A stretch of 64,000 nt of DNA from CBDFLD01 sp965249005 (lineage in GTDB: Bacteria > Acidobacteriota > UBA6911): positions 124,001-188,000 of the forward strand of contig CBDFLD010000021.1 in the NCBI GenBank assembly GCA_965249005.1. Direction: 5' to 3'. Shown piece after piece: positions 44,313 to 53,271 of this stretch (positions are counted from its first letter, which is position 1; each line of letters begins with the position of its first letter). The position numbers and the translations under genes were made by a program. Below the pieces are notes generated by a model that ran no database searches, was not told the DNA's origin, and saw nothing but the letters and a program-made list of their open reading frames with translations.

Positions 44313-45973
44313 CCGGAATTTCCAATTTGGATCTCGGTTCCCAACATAATAGTCTCGAGCCACCATGGGAGCAAGAAAATCCCGGCCTCAGACCAACCAT
44401 GGATCCAGTCAACGCATCCCAATGACCCGTTGTCGCCGTGGTAGTAGACCTTCTCACTCCTGCGTGGGCGATTTTCCAGACACATCGCCACACTCCTTCC
44501 ATGGCATTCCAATTCCGGACTTGCAAGCCGGGCGGCTAACCGCTTGGCAGCGGCAAGGCCCAGATCCGCCTGAGCATTTCACCAAACAACCGACGGTCCA
44601 GATGCCCCTCGGCCAAGAGCAACCAGTAGTACCGCGCGTGCTTGACCAGCCTTCCGCCAGTCTTCATCAACCGGTGCTGCAAGCTCGTGAGCGACCAGCT
44701 CTTGATCCGGGGTGGTAGCCCGAGTCGCCGCCATAGGTTGCCTAGGTTGTAGGCGAGCACGCTCAACTGCAGGCGCACTTCATTCGCACGGAAGCGATGG
44801 CAGGACAGCCGCGTCCAATGCGTCGCCTGCTTGCCTTCTTTGATCCATTGCTCCGCCGTGCCGCGCTTGTTGTAGAACCTCACCACCGAGCGGCTCGGCA
44901 AGCTCATGTTCGTGACAATGAACCCGACCCGCGGGAACAACTCGCCCTGGTGATGCTCGACCTTGGCGACGATCCGTCGCGGCCTCGACCAGCTTTCGGC
45001 CTGATAGCGGAAGCTCTTGTAGCGCACCAGTGGCTTGCGGCTGGGCCGACCTGGAGGACGAAACAGGATGTCGGCAATCTCCCACTCCAGGCTCTTGTTG
45101 GACGGGATGCGTATGGCATACTGAACGCCGCGCTCTTCCAGGGTCTCGTAAACCTCTGGCTTGGCGAAGGCGGCGTCTGCTCGAAAGACGATCTCTTTGC
45201 CTTGCTCCTGTTGAAAATCGATCTCCGGCAACAGAAGCTCGTCCCAGTCCTCGGCGCTATGCACGTTACCCGGCCGCAGCTTGGCCGCCAGACAGTCCCC
45301 GTGACTATTGAACAGAAACAGCGGATGGTAACACACGGACTCGAAGTGGCCATTGTAGGCGCTGCCTTCCTGCTGACCATGCACCGGACTCTCGCTTGAG
45401 TCCATATCCAACACTACGCGATCAGACTTGTCCAGAGCCTCGGCCTGTGCGAGTGTCTCTCGGTTCAGAGCCATCAGCCCGATCAGATTCTCTTCTCGCG
45501 TCAGCAGCTCCGTCTCGAACCAGTGTAACGTCGAGGTCAGCGCCGCACCGCGATCCCAGTTTTTCTTCGAGCCGATCAAGCGAAAGGTCGGATCAACTGA
45601 GACCCGCGCGGCATCGTTAAGGTCTTCGTAGCCTGCCAGGCGACTATAGACCGATTGCCGCAGCAGATCGACGAGCGGGAACTGTTTGTTCAAGCCTTGC
45701 CGCGTGTCGTTGAGATGCTCGTCTATGAGTCGTCCCATCCCCAGCCGTTCGTCCAACTCGCGGACCAGAATCAGGCCACCCTCGGAGGTGACTCGCGATC
45801 CCTGAAAATCAACTTTGAGTAATCCGTTAAAGCTGAGTTGAAACCCCTTTCGTTCTTTTTCACCCATCGGGTGTTGCCCTCCAATGTGTCCTTATCATTC
45901 TCCGACGCTTATAAATAGGGATGCCGAAGGCGGCTGAAAGGTTGCTATATTTCATTCAAATTGGAAATCCGGG
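44313..45973 (-). mobile_element. IS1380-family element, type beta, copy B
   Basis: Same 1661-bp element in inverse orientation. The 4-base flanks in element orientation (TAAG and TGAA) do not match, so one side has been lost or exchanged. The right flank (45975-45998) is the terminal end of the IS256-type element present intact at 53272-54576, so copy B inserted into, and now replaces most of, another copy of that element. Confidence 0.88.
44536..45867 (-). CDS. IS1380-family transposase (beta copy B)
   Basis: 443 residues, identical in sequence to copies A and C; intact DDE motifs (LDMDSSESPVHG, IVFRADAAF, AEQWIKEGK). Confidence 0.93.
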   Translation of the reverse strand: MGEKERKGFQLSFNGLLKVDFQGSRVTSEGGLILVRELDERLGMGRLIDEHLNDTRQGLNKQFPLVDLLRQSVYSRLAGYEDLNDAARVSVDPTFRLIGSKKNWDRGAALTSTLHWFETELLTREENLIGLMALNRETLAQAEALDKSDRVVLDMDSSESPVHGQQEGSAYNGHFESVCYHPLFLFNSHGDCLAAKLRPGNVHSAEDWDELLLPEIDFQQEQGKEIVFRADAAFAKPEVYETLEERGVQYAIRIPSNKSLEWEIADILFRPPGRPSRKPLVRYKSFRYQAESWSRPRRIVAKVEHHQGELFPRVGFIVTNMSLPSRSVVRFYNKRGTAEQWIKEGKQATHWTRLSCHRFRANEVRLQLSVLAYNLGNLWRRLGLPPRIKSWSLTSLQHRLMKTGGRLVKHARYYWLLLAEGHLDRRLFGEMLRRIWALPLPSG

Positions 45974-45998
45974 CTTACACAAGCAGCTTGACATGACC
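45974..45998 (+). mobile_element. Remnant: right end of an IS256-type element
   Basis: TTACACAAGCAGCTTGACAT followed by GACC is identical to the right terminus at 54553-54576. Only the end survives next to IS1380-beta copy B. Confidence 0.8.
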
Positions 45999-46237
45999 CT
46001 GCGTCTTGTTTGATTGACTTTGATCGAAGAATAATGTATAACTAAATCGAATCAGGACACTCCGATTTAATCCCCTCTTCAACCACTGCAGACTCATTTC
46101 TGGGCCGAGGTATCCCATTTGGGCGAGTACCACGAGTACCATAGGGAAGCCGTGTCCGTGCCGAAACTGGCCAAGGCCGGCAAACCACCTTGCAGAATAT
46201 GGATCTGTTTACATGAACTGACTAATGCGAGCAGAGA
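45999..46237. other. Intergenic region upstream of the dehydrogenase
   Basis: About 240 bases with no recognised gene; AT-rich around 46030-46070 (GAATAATGTATAACTAAATC), where a promoter for the following gene may lie. Confidence 0.3.
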
Positions 46238-47161
46238 GTGAAGAAAATGAACACTTGCAAAATCGGTATCGTCGGCTGCGGTTTGATGGGCAGGGGGATC
46301 GCCCAGATAGCTGCTGAGGCTGGACACAAGGTAATCATCTACGATTCTTCTCAACAAGCCAGGGAGCACGCACTGGAAAAGATGCGAGGAGGGTTGACCC
46401 GCAAACTCGAGCAAAAGTTGCTCGACAAGACTGGTTTAGAAGGGGTGCTGTCGAGACTGCAGTTCGTTGATTCGCTCAACGGCCTGATAGATTGCGATAT
46501 CGTGCTTGAAGCCATAGTCGAAAACTTGGACGCGAAGAAACAGCTGATGGCGAAACTCGACGAGATTTGCCCAACCGAGACCATCCTATTGACTAACACG
46601 TCTGCCTTGAGCGTTACCGAAATGGCTGAAGCCACCCAGCGTAGAGACCGATTCGCGGGCCTCCACTTCCATCTCCCGGTCACGCGTATCCGGCTGGTGG
46701 ATGTTATTTCGGGGGAGCATACAAGCAAGGAAACGCTTCAGAAGGTCATCGAGCTTGGTGAGTCGCTGAGAAGGGAAGTCGTCGTGGTAAAAGACATCCC
46801 CGGTTTCATACTCAATCGCCTGCTGATGCCTTACATCTTGGATGCAATCCGTTTCGAGGAGGAGGGAGGCGCCGACCGGGATGCGATCGATCTGAGCATG
46901 AAGCTTGGCTGCAATCACCCGATGGGGCCACTGCTCCTGGCGGACTTTATAGGCTTGGACACTCTGCACAGTGCCGCCACAACGATGTACAAGAAAATCG
47001 GCGAGGAGCGTTTCCGCCCGCCGGTAACACTGGTGCAAAAAGTGCAGGCCGGAGATACCGGTGTGAAGAGTGGACGTGGTTTTTACAACCATACAAATCC
47101 GCAGAACGAAGGGGACCGTAAGGCCCAGCTCATCCTGCAGATGGCAGGGCTTCTTCAATAG
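46238..47161 (+). CDS. 3-hydroxyacyl-CoA dehydrogenase (3-hydroxybutyryl-CoA dehydrogenase type)
   Basis: The Rossmann motif IGIVGCGLMGRGIAQIAAEA starts the protein; LHFHLPVTRIRLVDVISGEHT carries the region of the catalytic His (usually HFFNP, here HFHLP) and the C-terminal domain has VVKDIPGFILNRLLMPY and LADFIGLDT. At 307 residues it is slightly longer than typical. GTG 46238 and ATG 46247 are both possible starts. It may serve beta-oxidation or supply a hydroxyacyl unit; genes of this type also occur in alkoxymalonyl-ACP pathways with a carrier protein and methyltransferase, which makes the nearby broken operon noteworthy, but strand and breaks do not prove a link. Confidence 0.87.
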   Translation: MKKMNTCKIGIVGCGLMGRGIAQIAAEAGHKVIIYDSSQQAREHALEKMRGGLTRKLEQKLLDKTGLEGVLSRLQFVDSLNGLIDCDIVLEAIVENLDAKKQLMAKLDEICPTETILLTNTSALSVTEMAEATQRRDRFAGLHFHLPVTRIRLVDVISGEHTSKETLQKVIELGESLRREVVVVKDIPGFILNRLLMPYILDAIRFEEEGGADRDAIDLSMKLGCNHPMGPLLLADFIGLDTLHSAATTMYKKIGEERFRPPVTLVQKVQAGDTGVKSGRGFYNHTNPQNEGDRKAQLILQMAGLLQ

Positions 47162-47193
47162 AGAAGACATACATTAACGAAACTGAGACACCT

Positions 47194-47239
47194 ATGAATA
47201 TTGAAACCGAAATCAAACATATCCTCGTGGCTGTCTTAA
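47194..47239 (+). pseudogene. 5' end of the secreted Ig-like protein gene
   Basis: ATG 47194 begins MNIETEIKHILVAVL and is cut at TTAA (47236-47239) by IS1380-beta copy C. Joined to 48902 over the TTAA duplication it reads KHILVAVLISAWAVVQMGSQ, a complete signal peptide in one frame. Confidence 0.78.
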
Positions 47240-48900
47240 CCCGGATTTCCAATTTGAATGAAATATAGCAACCTTTCAGCCGCCTTCGGCATCCCTATTT
47301 ATAAGCGTCGGAGAATGATAAGGACACATTGGAGGGCAACACCCGATGGGTGAAAAAGAACGAAAGGGGTTTCAACTCAGCTTTAACGGATTACTCAAAG
47401 TTGATTTTCAGGGATCGCGAGTCACCTCCGAGGGTGGCCTGATTCTGGTCCGCGAGTTGGACGAACGGCTGGGGATGGGACGACTCATAGACGAGCATCT
47501 CAACGACACGCGGCAAGGCTTGAACAAACAGTTCCCGCTCGTCGATCTGCTGCGGCAATCGGTCTATAGTCGCCTGGCAGGCTACGAAGACCTTAACGAT
47601 GCCGCGCGGGTCTCAGTTGATCCGACCTTTCGCTTGATCGGCTCGAAGAAAAACTGGGATCGCGGTGCGGCGCTGACCTCGACGTTACACTGGTTCGAGA
47701 CGGAGCTGCTGACGCGAGAAGAGAATCTGATCGGGCTGATGGCTCTGAACCGAGAGACACTCGCACAGGCCGAGGCTCTGGACAAGTCTGATCGCGTAGT
47801 GTTGGATATGGACTCAAGCGAGAGTCCGGTGCATGGTCAGCAGGAAGGCAGCGCCTACAATGGCCACTTCGAGTCCGTGTGTTACCATCCGCTGTTTCTG
47901 TTCAATAGTCACGGGGACTGTCTGGCGGCCAAGCTGCGGCCGGGTAACGTGCATAGCGCCGAGGACTGGGACGAGCTTCTGTTGCCGGAGATCGATTTTC
48001 AACAGGAGCAAGGCAAAGAGATCGTCTTTCGAGCAGACGCCGCCTTCGCCAAGCCAGAGGTTTACGAGACCCTGGAAGAGCGCGGCGTTCAGTATGCCAT
48101 ACGCATCCCGTCCAACAAGAGCCTGGAGTGGGAGATTGCCGACATCCTGTTTCGTCCTCCAGGTCGGCCCAGCCGCAAGCCACTGGTGCGCTACAAGAGC
48201 TTCCGCTATCAGGCCGAAAGCTGGTCGAGGCCGCGACGGATCGTCGCCAAGGTCGAGCATCACCAGGGCGAGTTGTTCCCGCGGGTCGGGTTCATTGTCA
48301 CGAACATGAGCTTGCCGAGCCGCTCGGTGGTGAGGTTCTACAACAAGCGCGGCACGGCGGAGCAATGGATCAAAGAAGGCAAGCAGGCGACGCATTGGAC
48401 GCGGCTGTCCTGCCATCGCTTCCGTGCGAATGAAGTGCGCCTGCAGTTGAGCGTGCTCGCCTACAACCTAGGCAACCTATGGCGGCGACTCGGGCTACCA
48501 CCCCGGATCAAGAGCTGGTCGCTCACGAGCTTGCAGCACCGGTTGATGAAGACTGGCGGAAGGCTGGTCAAGCACGCGCGGTACTACTGGTTGCTCTTGG
48601 CCGAGGGGCATCTGGACCGTCGGTTGTTTGGTGAAATGCTCAGGCGGATCTGGGCCTTGCCGCTGCCAAGCGGTTAGCCGCCCGGCTTGCAAGTCCGGAA
48701 TTGGAATGCCATGGAAGGAGTGTGGCGATGTGTCTGGAAAATCGCCCACGCAGGAGTGAGAAGGTCTACTACCACGGCGACAACGGGTCATTGGGATGCG
48801 TTGACTGGATCCATGGTTGGTCTGAGGCCGGGATTTTCTTGCTCCCATGGTGGCTCGAGACTATTATGTTGGGAACCGAGATCCAAATTGGAAATTCCGG
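47240..48900 (+). mobile_element. IS1380-family element, type beta, copy C
   Basis: Identical ends to copy A. TTAA flanks it on both sides (47236-47239 and 48902-48905, with one variable base at 48901). It lies inside the signal-peptide codons of a secreted protein gene. Confidence 0.9.
47346..48677 (+). CDS. IS1380-family transposase (beta copy C)
   Basis: 443 residues, identical to copies A and B; intact. Confidence 0.93.
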   Translation: MGEKERKGFQLSFNGLLKVDFQGSRVTSEGGLILVRELDERLGMGRLIDEHLNDTRQGLNKQFPLVDLLRQSVYSRLAGYEDLNDAARVSVDPTFRLIGSKKNWDRGAALTSTLHWFETELLTREENLIGLMALNRETLAQAEALDKSDRVVLDMDSSESPVHGQQEGSAYNGHFESVCYHPLFLFNSHGDCLAAKLRPGNVHSAEDWDELLLPEIDFQQEQGKEIVFRADAAFAKPEVYETLEERGVQYAIRIPSNKSLEWEIADILFRPPGRPSRKPLVRYKSFRYQAESWSRPRRIVAKVEHHQGELFPRVGFIVTNMSLPSRSVVRFYNKRGTAEQWIKEGKQATHWTRLSCHRFRANEVRLQLSVLAYNLGNLWRRLGLPPRIKSWSLTSLQHRLMKTGGRLVKHARYYWLLLAEGHLDRRLFGEMLRRIWALPLPSG

Positions 48901-48901
48901 G

Positions 48902-51055
48902 TTAATCAGTGCCTGGGCAGTGGTGCAGATGGGAAGCCAGGCAACGGAGATTCCCTTGCTCGAGGTGGGGAAATATGCATCTGTCCAGGTACGTTCCTTT
49001 TGGGATACGCGATCGTTCGGGAAGAGAAACAGGATTGAGCCTATTTATGCAATGCTCAACTCCAGTGACTCTCCGCTCAAGTACTGGGCGACTGTTACGT
49101 CAGCACATGGAAGAAGAATAACTTACGAGGGAAAGCTGAACCCTCACGCTCGCTATATTCTGTCGCCGATGAGAAACAAGGGAAACTGGAAAGCTGGATC
49201 GATCACGATAAGGCACAGTGGCATGCCGGGAGATCTGTTGTCGATAGGTTTGCTGCACGGAGATTCTTTCTTGAACCCAATACCGGTGTTCGATGTAGCA
49301 ACCCTTGTTTCAAACAGGTACCATAGCGTCAGGGTCCCGATCAAAACAGCGGGCAGCTTGGGAAATGTTATTCCAATGCAAGCCCTGCTCTCGGCTTTCA
49401 ATCCAACCCGGCGGAGTCAAAGAGCCCTGCTGACGGTGTTTGATCCGGAGACAGGAGAAGAACTGGCAAGTCATGATGGTGTTATTGCGCCAGGCGAGGT
49501 GGAGACGCTAAATATCACGGAGTTGCTTACCCGAGATGACAAGAGGATCGGCGGTGACAGTGTCAGGGTGGCGATTGAGCATTCAGGCAGGCCTGGGACA
49601 GTACTCTTGGCAGCTCGTAGCGTCAGCGCGAATAATCAGGTCATCTATGTACCGTTGATGGCCGAGTCTAGCGCCCACCATAATGGCATGTACCCATTGC
49701 CCCCGCTTGATACGCATAGTGTAGTTACAACCTTGACCAACCTGGGGAGTATACCGGCACGGATTGGGGGTCAAATCAACTGGGAAGATGGCAGCTATAT
49801 TTTTCCCTTAATCGACATCGCGCCTGGAGCCTCTCACCGTATCGATATCGCCGAACTGGCCAAGAATGGCGAGCCAGACATTTTTGGCAACAGCCTCGAT
49901 CCAGACTACGAAAACGGGGTTTTGCGTTGGGGTTATTTTGTCGGGACAGCAACCTTAGGCAGCACAACGCTGATTGCCCGAACAGAAGTGCACATAATTG
50001 GCGGTGGGCATGTCGGGTTTAACTGTACAGGTTGCTGCTGGGAGAATCCCTATGGAGACATTCTCCCCGGATCGGTAACGTTCGAAACAGGAAGTAGTCC
50101 TTATTTTGAGGCCGTTGTAGTAGTTCTGGCCTGTAGCGGGCCCAACGGGGTGTATCATGCCGAAGTGACTTCGACTAGCACTAGCGTGCCTTCTCCATTT
50201 AGCTGGAATGAGTATAACGTTTCGGCTTCAGATGCAGGATCGGCAACAATCAGCTTTACCGGGCTGGGCCAGTACTTTGTTTACGGTGAGTGCTTTCTTC
50301 CACTATTTGTAGGATATAGTGGCACAGCTGGGGCGACGGCCAAGCCTAAGATAACGAGTGTTACTGGCCCTGCAAAGGTCCCGCTTCGACAGGGAGAGAC
50401 AGGGGAAGGGGACAACTCCATTCAGCTTCAGGCCTCCGTGAATCCAACCGGGGGAACATTCGAGTGGACCACGACTAGCAGCAAGGTTTCGTTAAGCAAT
50501 ACTAGCCAAGCGACCGTTACAGTTACGTCCGTGAGTCAAAGCAGTTCGAGAGATGATGTGCCTATCAAACTGAAGTACACAAAGAACGGCCAATTCTCCG
50601 AGTGGCAAGGTACATTGACCGTCGTAAAGCCTGCCAGTCTCTCTCTGAACTCCAACACGTATAACGGAACATCGCATACGTGCGATCCTAACGCGAGTAG
50701 CGATAGTTGTGGCCAAAGCAGCTTTACAGGGAATGGGACGTACAGCTCCTACAGGAGAGACCGGGTATACAGGGTTATGGATCATCTTCCAAACCCAGAG
50801 TGGATCTCGGGATTTTCATTGTACATAAGTGAATCATACACTACTCCCAGTGGTCCGTGTTCAGGTAGCGCTCCAATTATTGGATCGGGTTTTGGCGATA
50901 CAGTTACGGATTGTTTCTATTTTTGCGCCGAAACCTGTCGAACGGGGGGGAGTTGTAGCGTGAGTTCGACACAAACAATTAACGTTAATGGGTTCGCTGT
51001 GGGTACTAACAGCGTAACGTGGACATGTTCAGACGCAACGGTCACGGCACAGTGA
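48902..51055 (+). pseudogene. Large secreted Ig-like protein, separated from its start
   Basis: About 717 residues remain in frame: the rest of the signal peptide (LISAWAVVQMGSQA), repeated beta-rich modules (for example VRVPIKTAGSLGNVIPMQAL; SVVTTLTNLGSIPARIGGQI), a Cys-rich patch NCTGCCWENPYG, an Ig-like stretch from KPKITSVTGPAKVPL, and a C-terminal Cys-rich domain (CFYFCAETCRTGGSC). The native protein would be 731 residues and exported. The frame is open upstream into the IS, giving an artefactual longer ORF starting at 48701; that start is not believable. Function unknown; possibly adhesive or structural. The stop codon lies inside the 8-bp duplication of the next IS. Confidence 0.72.
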
Positions 51056-51057
51056 AC

Positions 51058-52488
51058 GAGTCAATCCCATTTTCAGTTGAAATTGGATAGCGGCTCCCGT
51101 GGTATTCACGCAATTCGTTCCTCCACGGCTTTTGAAAAGCGGGCTTTTAAGGAACGACGTAACCTCGGTAGGTGGCGATAGCCACGGACCTTCCTGAGTC
51201 TCGGCTCGATCTCGAGCAATGCCGTAGCTACCCAACGATGTAATTGGTTGCTGTTTTTCCAGTAATCCACTTTGTCGGTTCTTTGTCCAAGCTGCGCATT
51301 GATGGACTCAAGACAATTCGTAGTAGAGAAACTTTCCCGGAGTTCCTCAGCCAGGCCCAACCGGTGAAGGGTGAGAGTCTCTTCGAAACCCTCATCCAAG
51401 CTGGCTGCCGCTGACTGGTTCAGCAGCAATAGTTCTTTTCGGACCCTTAGAAGCGCTTTTTCTGCCTCTTTCAGGTTTGGCTTTTGATAGGCATCCTGCA
51501 ATCGTTTGCGAAAGGTTCCCTGTTTGCTCTTGGGTAAGTAGCACAATACATTTTCACGCTTGTGCCATCGGCAGCGCTGCACGACCGCCCGGTTGCCGAA
51601 TACCGCCTGGACGGCTTTTCGCAATCCTTTGGACCCATCGATAACGCACATCAGGCCCTTGTCATGGCAAAGCCCTCTTTGTATTAGCCCTCGGAGAAAG
51701 GCTATACACACTCGTTCATTTTCGGTACTGGCCTGCAGGAACCCCAAGATGATCTTCTCACCCTCGAGGGTCACTCCCAATCCAATCAGGATTTGCTCCG
51801 ATGCAAAGCTTTTGCCGTCCAGAAAGAGAGCAACAAAATCGTATCCTGCAAGAGATCGTTCCTGCAGCTCCTTCAGTTTTCGAGCTGTCACTTGGATGGT
51901 ACGGCGCGAGATGCTTGATGCTGACATGCCAAAAGCCTCCGGAACGGCCTCAGCGCACTCCCGATAATTCCGACAGGATAATCCGTTGATCACCTTCTTC
52001 AAAAGGCCCTCGTCCATATTCCTGGGTTGCTGCAACTGCCTATAGGTTCTCAACGGCGCTTCACGACCGTGGTTTGTGTCCCGGACTCGAGGAACACGGA
52101 CTGGAATCTTCTGATCTGTGAGATACACTGAACCCCTTTGCGATCCCCATCGATGAAGGTTGCAATCACCGCCGGCTCGGCTATAACGCTTCCCGGCGAG
52201 CTCGTTGACTTCATCTTCAAGGCTGTCCTGGACGGCTCTCAATCCGAGCGGTATCAATGCTTGGATCAGCTCGATACGTGCATCAAGTTCATTGACCTGA
52301 TCGTTGATTTCCGGAACCCGAGCCCCGCCTGAGGATCGTTTTTGCTTCGATGTGATGCTGTTTGGTAGAATCTTCTTCATAGTGGCTCCTTGAGAATTGG
52401 TTGACTTCGTTTTCGCTAAAAACAAAAATCTACCACTCTTGGAGCCGCTTTCCTTTCATTGAATTTCAACTAACAATAGCACTCACTC
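51058..52488 (-). mobile_element. IS256/mutator-family element, type a
   Basis: The 27-bp imperfect terminal repeats share GAGT at the tip and AGTTGAAATT at the inner end. An 8-bp target duplication CAGTGAAC (51050-51057 and 52489-52496) fits IS256. The duplication contains the TGA stop of the secreted protein gene, so the gene's coding region is unaltered on that side. Confidence 0.88.
51106..52380 (-). CDS. IS256-family (mutator) transposase, type a
   Basis: ATG 52380 has AAGGAG six bases upstream. The ~424-residue protein has the mutator DDE core: VALFLDGKSFASEQ, LMCVIDGSKGLRKAV, QRCRWHKRENVLCYL (C/H motif) and FSTTNCLESINAQLG (Glu). Intact. Confidence 0.92.
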   Translation of the reverse strand: MKKILPNSITSKQKRSSGGARVPEINDQVNELDARIELIQALIPLGLRAVQDSLEDEVNELAGKRYSRAGGDCNLHRWGSQRGSVYLTDQKIPVRVPRVRDTNHGREAPLRTYRQLQQPRNMDEGLLKKVINGLSCRNYRECAEAVPEAFGMSASSISRRTIQVTARKLKELQERSLAGYDFVALFLDGKSFASEQILIGLGVTLEGEKIILGFLQASTENERVCIAFLRGLIQRGLCHDKGLMCVIDGSKGLRKAVQAVFGNRAVVQRCRWHKRENVLCYLPKSKQGTFRKRLQDAYQKPNLKEAEKALLRVRKELLLLNQSAAASLDEGFEETLTLHRLGLAEELRESFSTTNCLESINAQLGQRTDKVDYWKNSNQLHRWVATALLEIEPRLRKVRGYRHLPRLRRSLKARFSKAVEERIA

Positions 52489-52496
52489 CAGTGAAC

Positions 52497-52657
52497 CAAC
52501 TGAGCCGGGCTATCTTGCTGTGATAGAGCGACACATAGCTAGTAATTGGGAAGTTCCGAGTCCCCGGGAGAGGTGGCAAAGATGCGATATTGTGAGTGTT
52601 TGTCTAACGGGCCGGTTGCTGGCGACCCGAATTCATTCGTGAGCGGAGGAGGTCGAA
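52497..52657. other. Upstream region of the STN-like gene
   Basis: About 160 bases. GGAGGAGG ends five to six bases before the GTG start at 52658, a strong ribosome binding site. Before the IS insertion this gap directly joined the secreted-protein gene to the STN-like gene. Confidence 0.45.
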
Positions 52658-53271
52658 GTGAATAAACTTCAACTAACTATCTGTTGGCTAGTTGTCCACA
52701 GCGGAACTGCGTCATTTGGTGGTGCGGTGGAATTGGGGATTCCTAATACAACTACGCAAATCGAAGAAGAGACGGTTCTAGACGTGAGGATTGAGGCCTT
52801 TCGAGTCAGCGACCAGAACATGTTTGGTGCTCTTCGTGCTCTTCGTTCGACGAATCCCTCAAGGATTCTCATTGGCTTTGAAAGCATACCGGCGCGTCGA
52901 GATGAAGAACAGTATCGCATCTCTCTTGAGCTCACGGACAAATCAGTCAAGTATGTCCTCCACCAACTAATACAAAGGGACCCCCGATACACATATGAGT
53001 TGACGGGCAGTCAACTCGTCAATATCTATCCCAAGAACGCCAAAGAGGACCCTGATGATCTGCTGAATATCCGCGTTGAAACCTTCGTGGTGGACGATGA
53101 GATGTGGCCCCATGACGCGGTGCACAGGATTTCTATTTACGCCGCGGAACTCAGAGAGTTCTTGGCGAGAAAGAGAGGAGAGCATTTGGAGCGTTTGATG
53201 AAAGCTGGGGTAATGCCCCCTGGATCAGCCGGGGCGAGCATGTCCGGGAACGCGCCAAAGCCACGAATGAC
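52658..53271 (+). pseudogene. Secreted STN-like protein, N-terminal part
   Basis: A short signal peptide (LTICWLVVHSGTASFGG) is followed by a region LDVRIEAFRVSDQNMFGALR and ISLELTDKSVKYVLHQLIQR, resembling the short N-terminal domain of secretins and TonB receptors and similar Acidobacterial proteins. The frame is cut at CGAATGAC (53264-53271) by an IS256 element; the rest lies at 54577-54759. The rejoined protein would have 262 residues. Role unknown. Confidence 0.7.

Noticed and set aside
48701..51055. A 784-residue ORF as an intact gene
   Set aside because: The first 67 codons belong to the right end of IS1380-beta copy C; the native start is at 47194 on the other side of the element.
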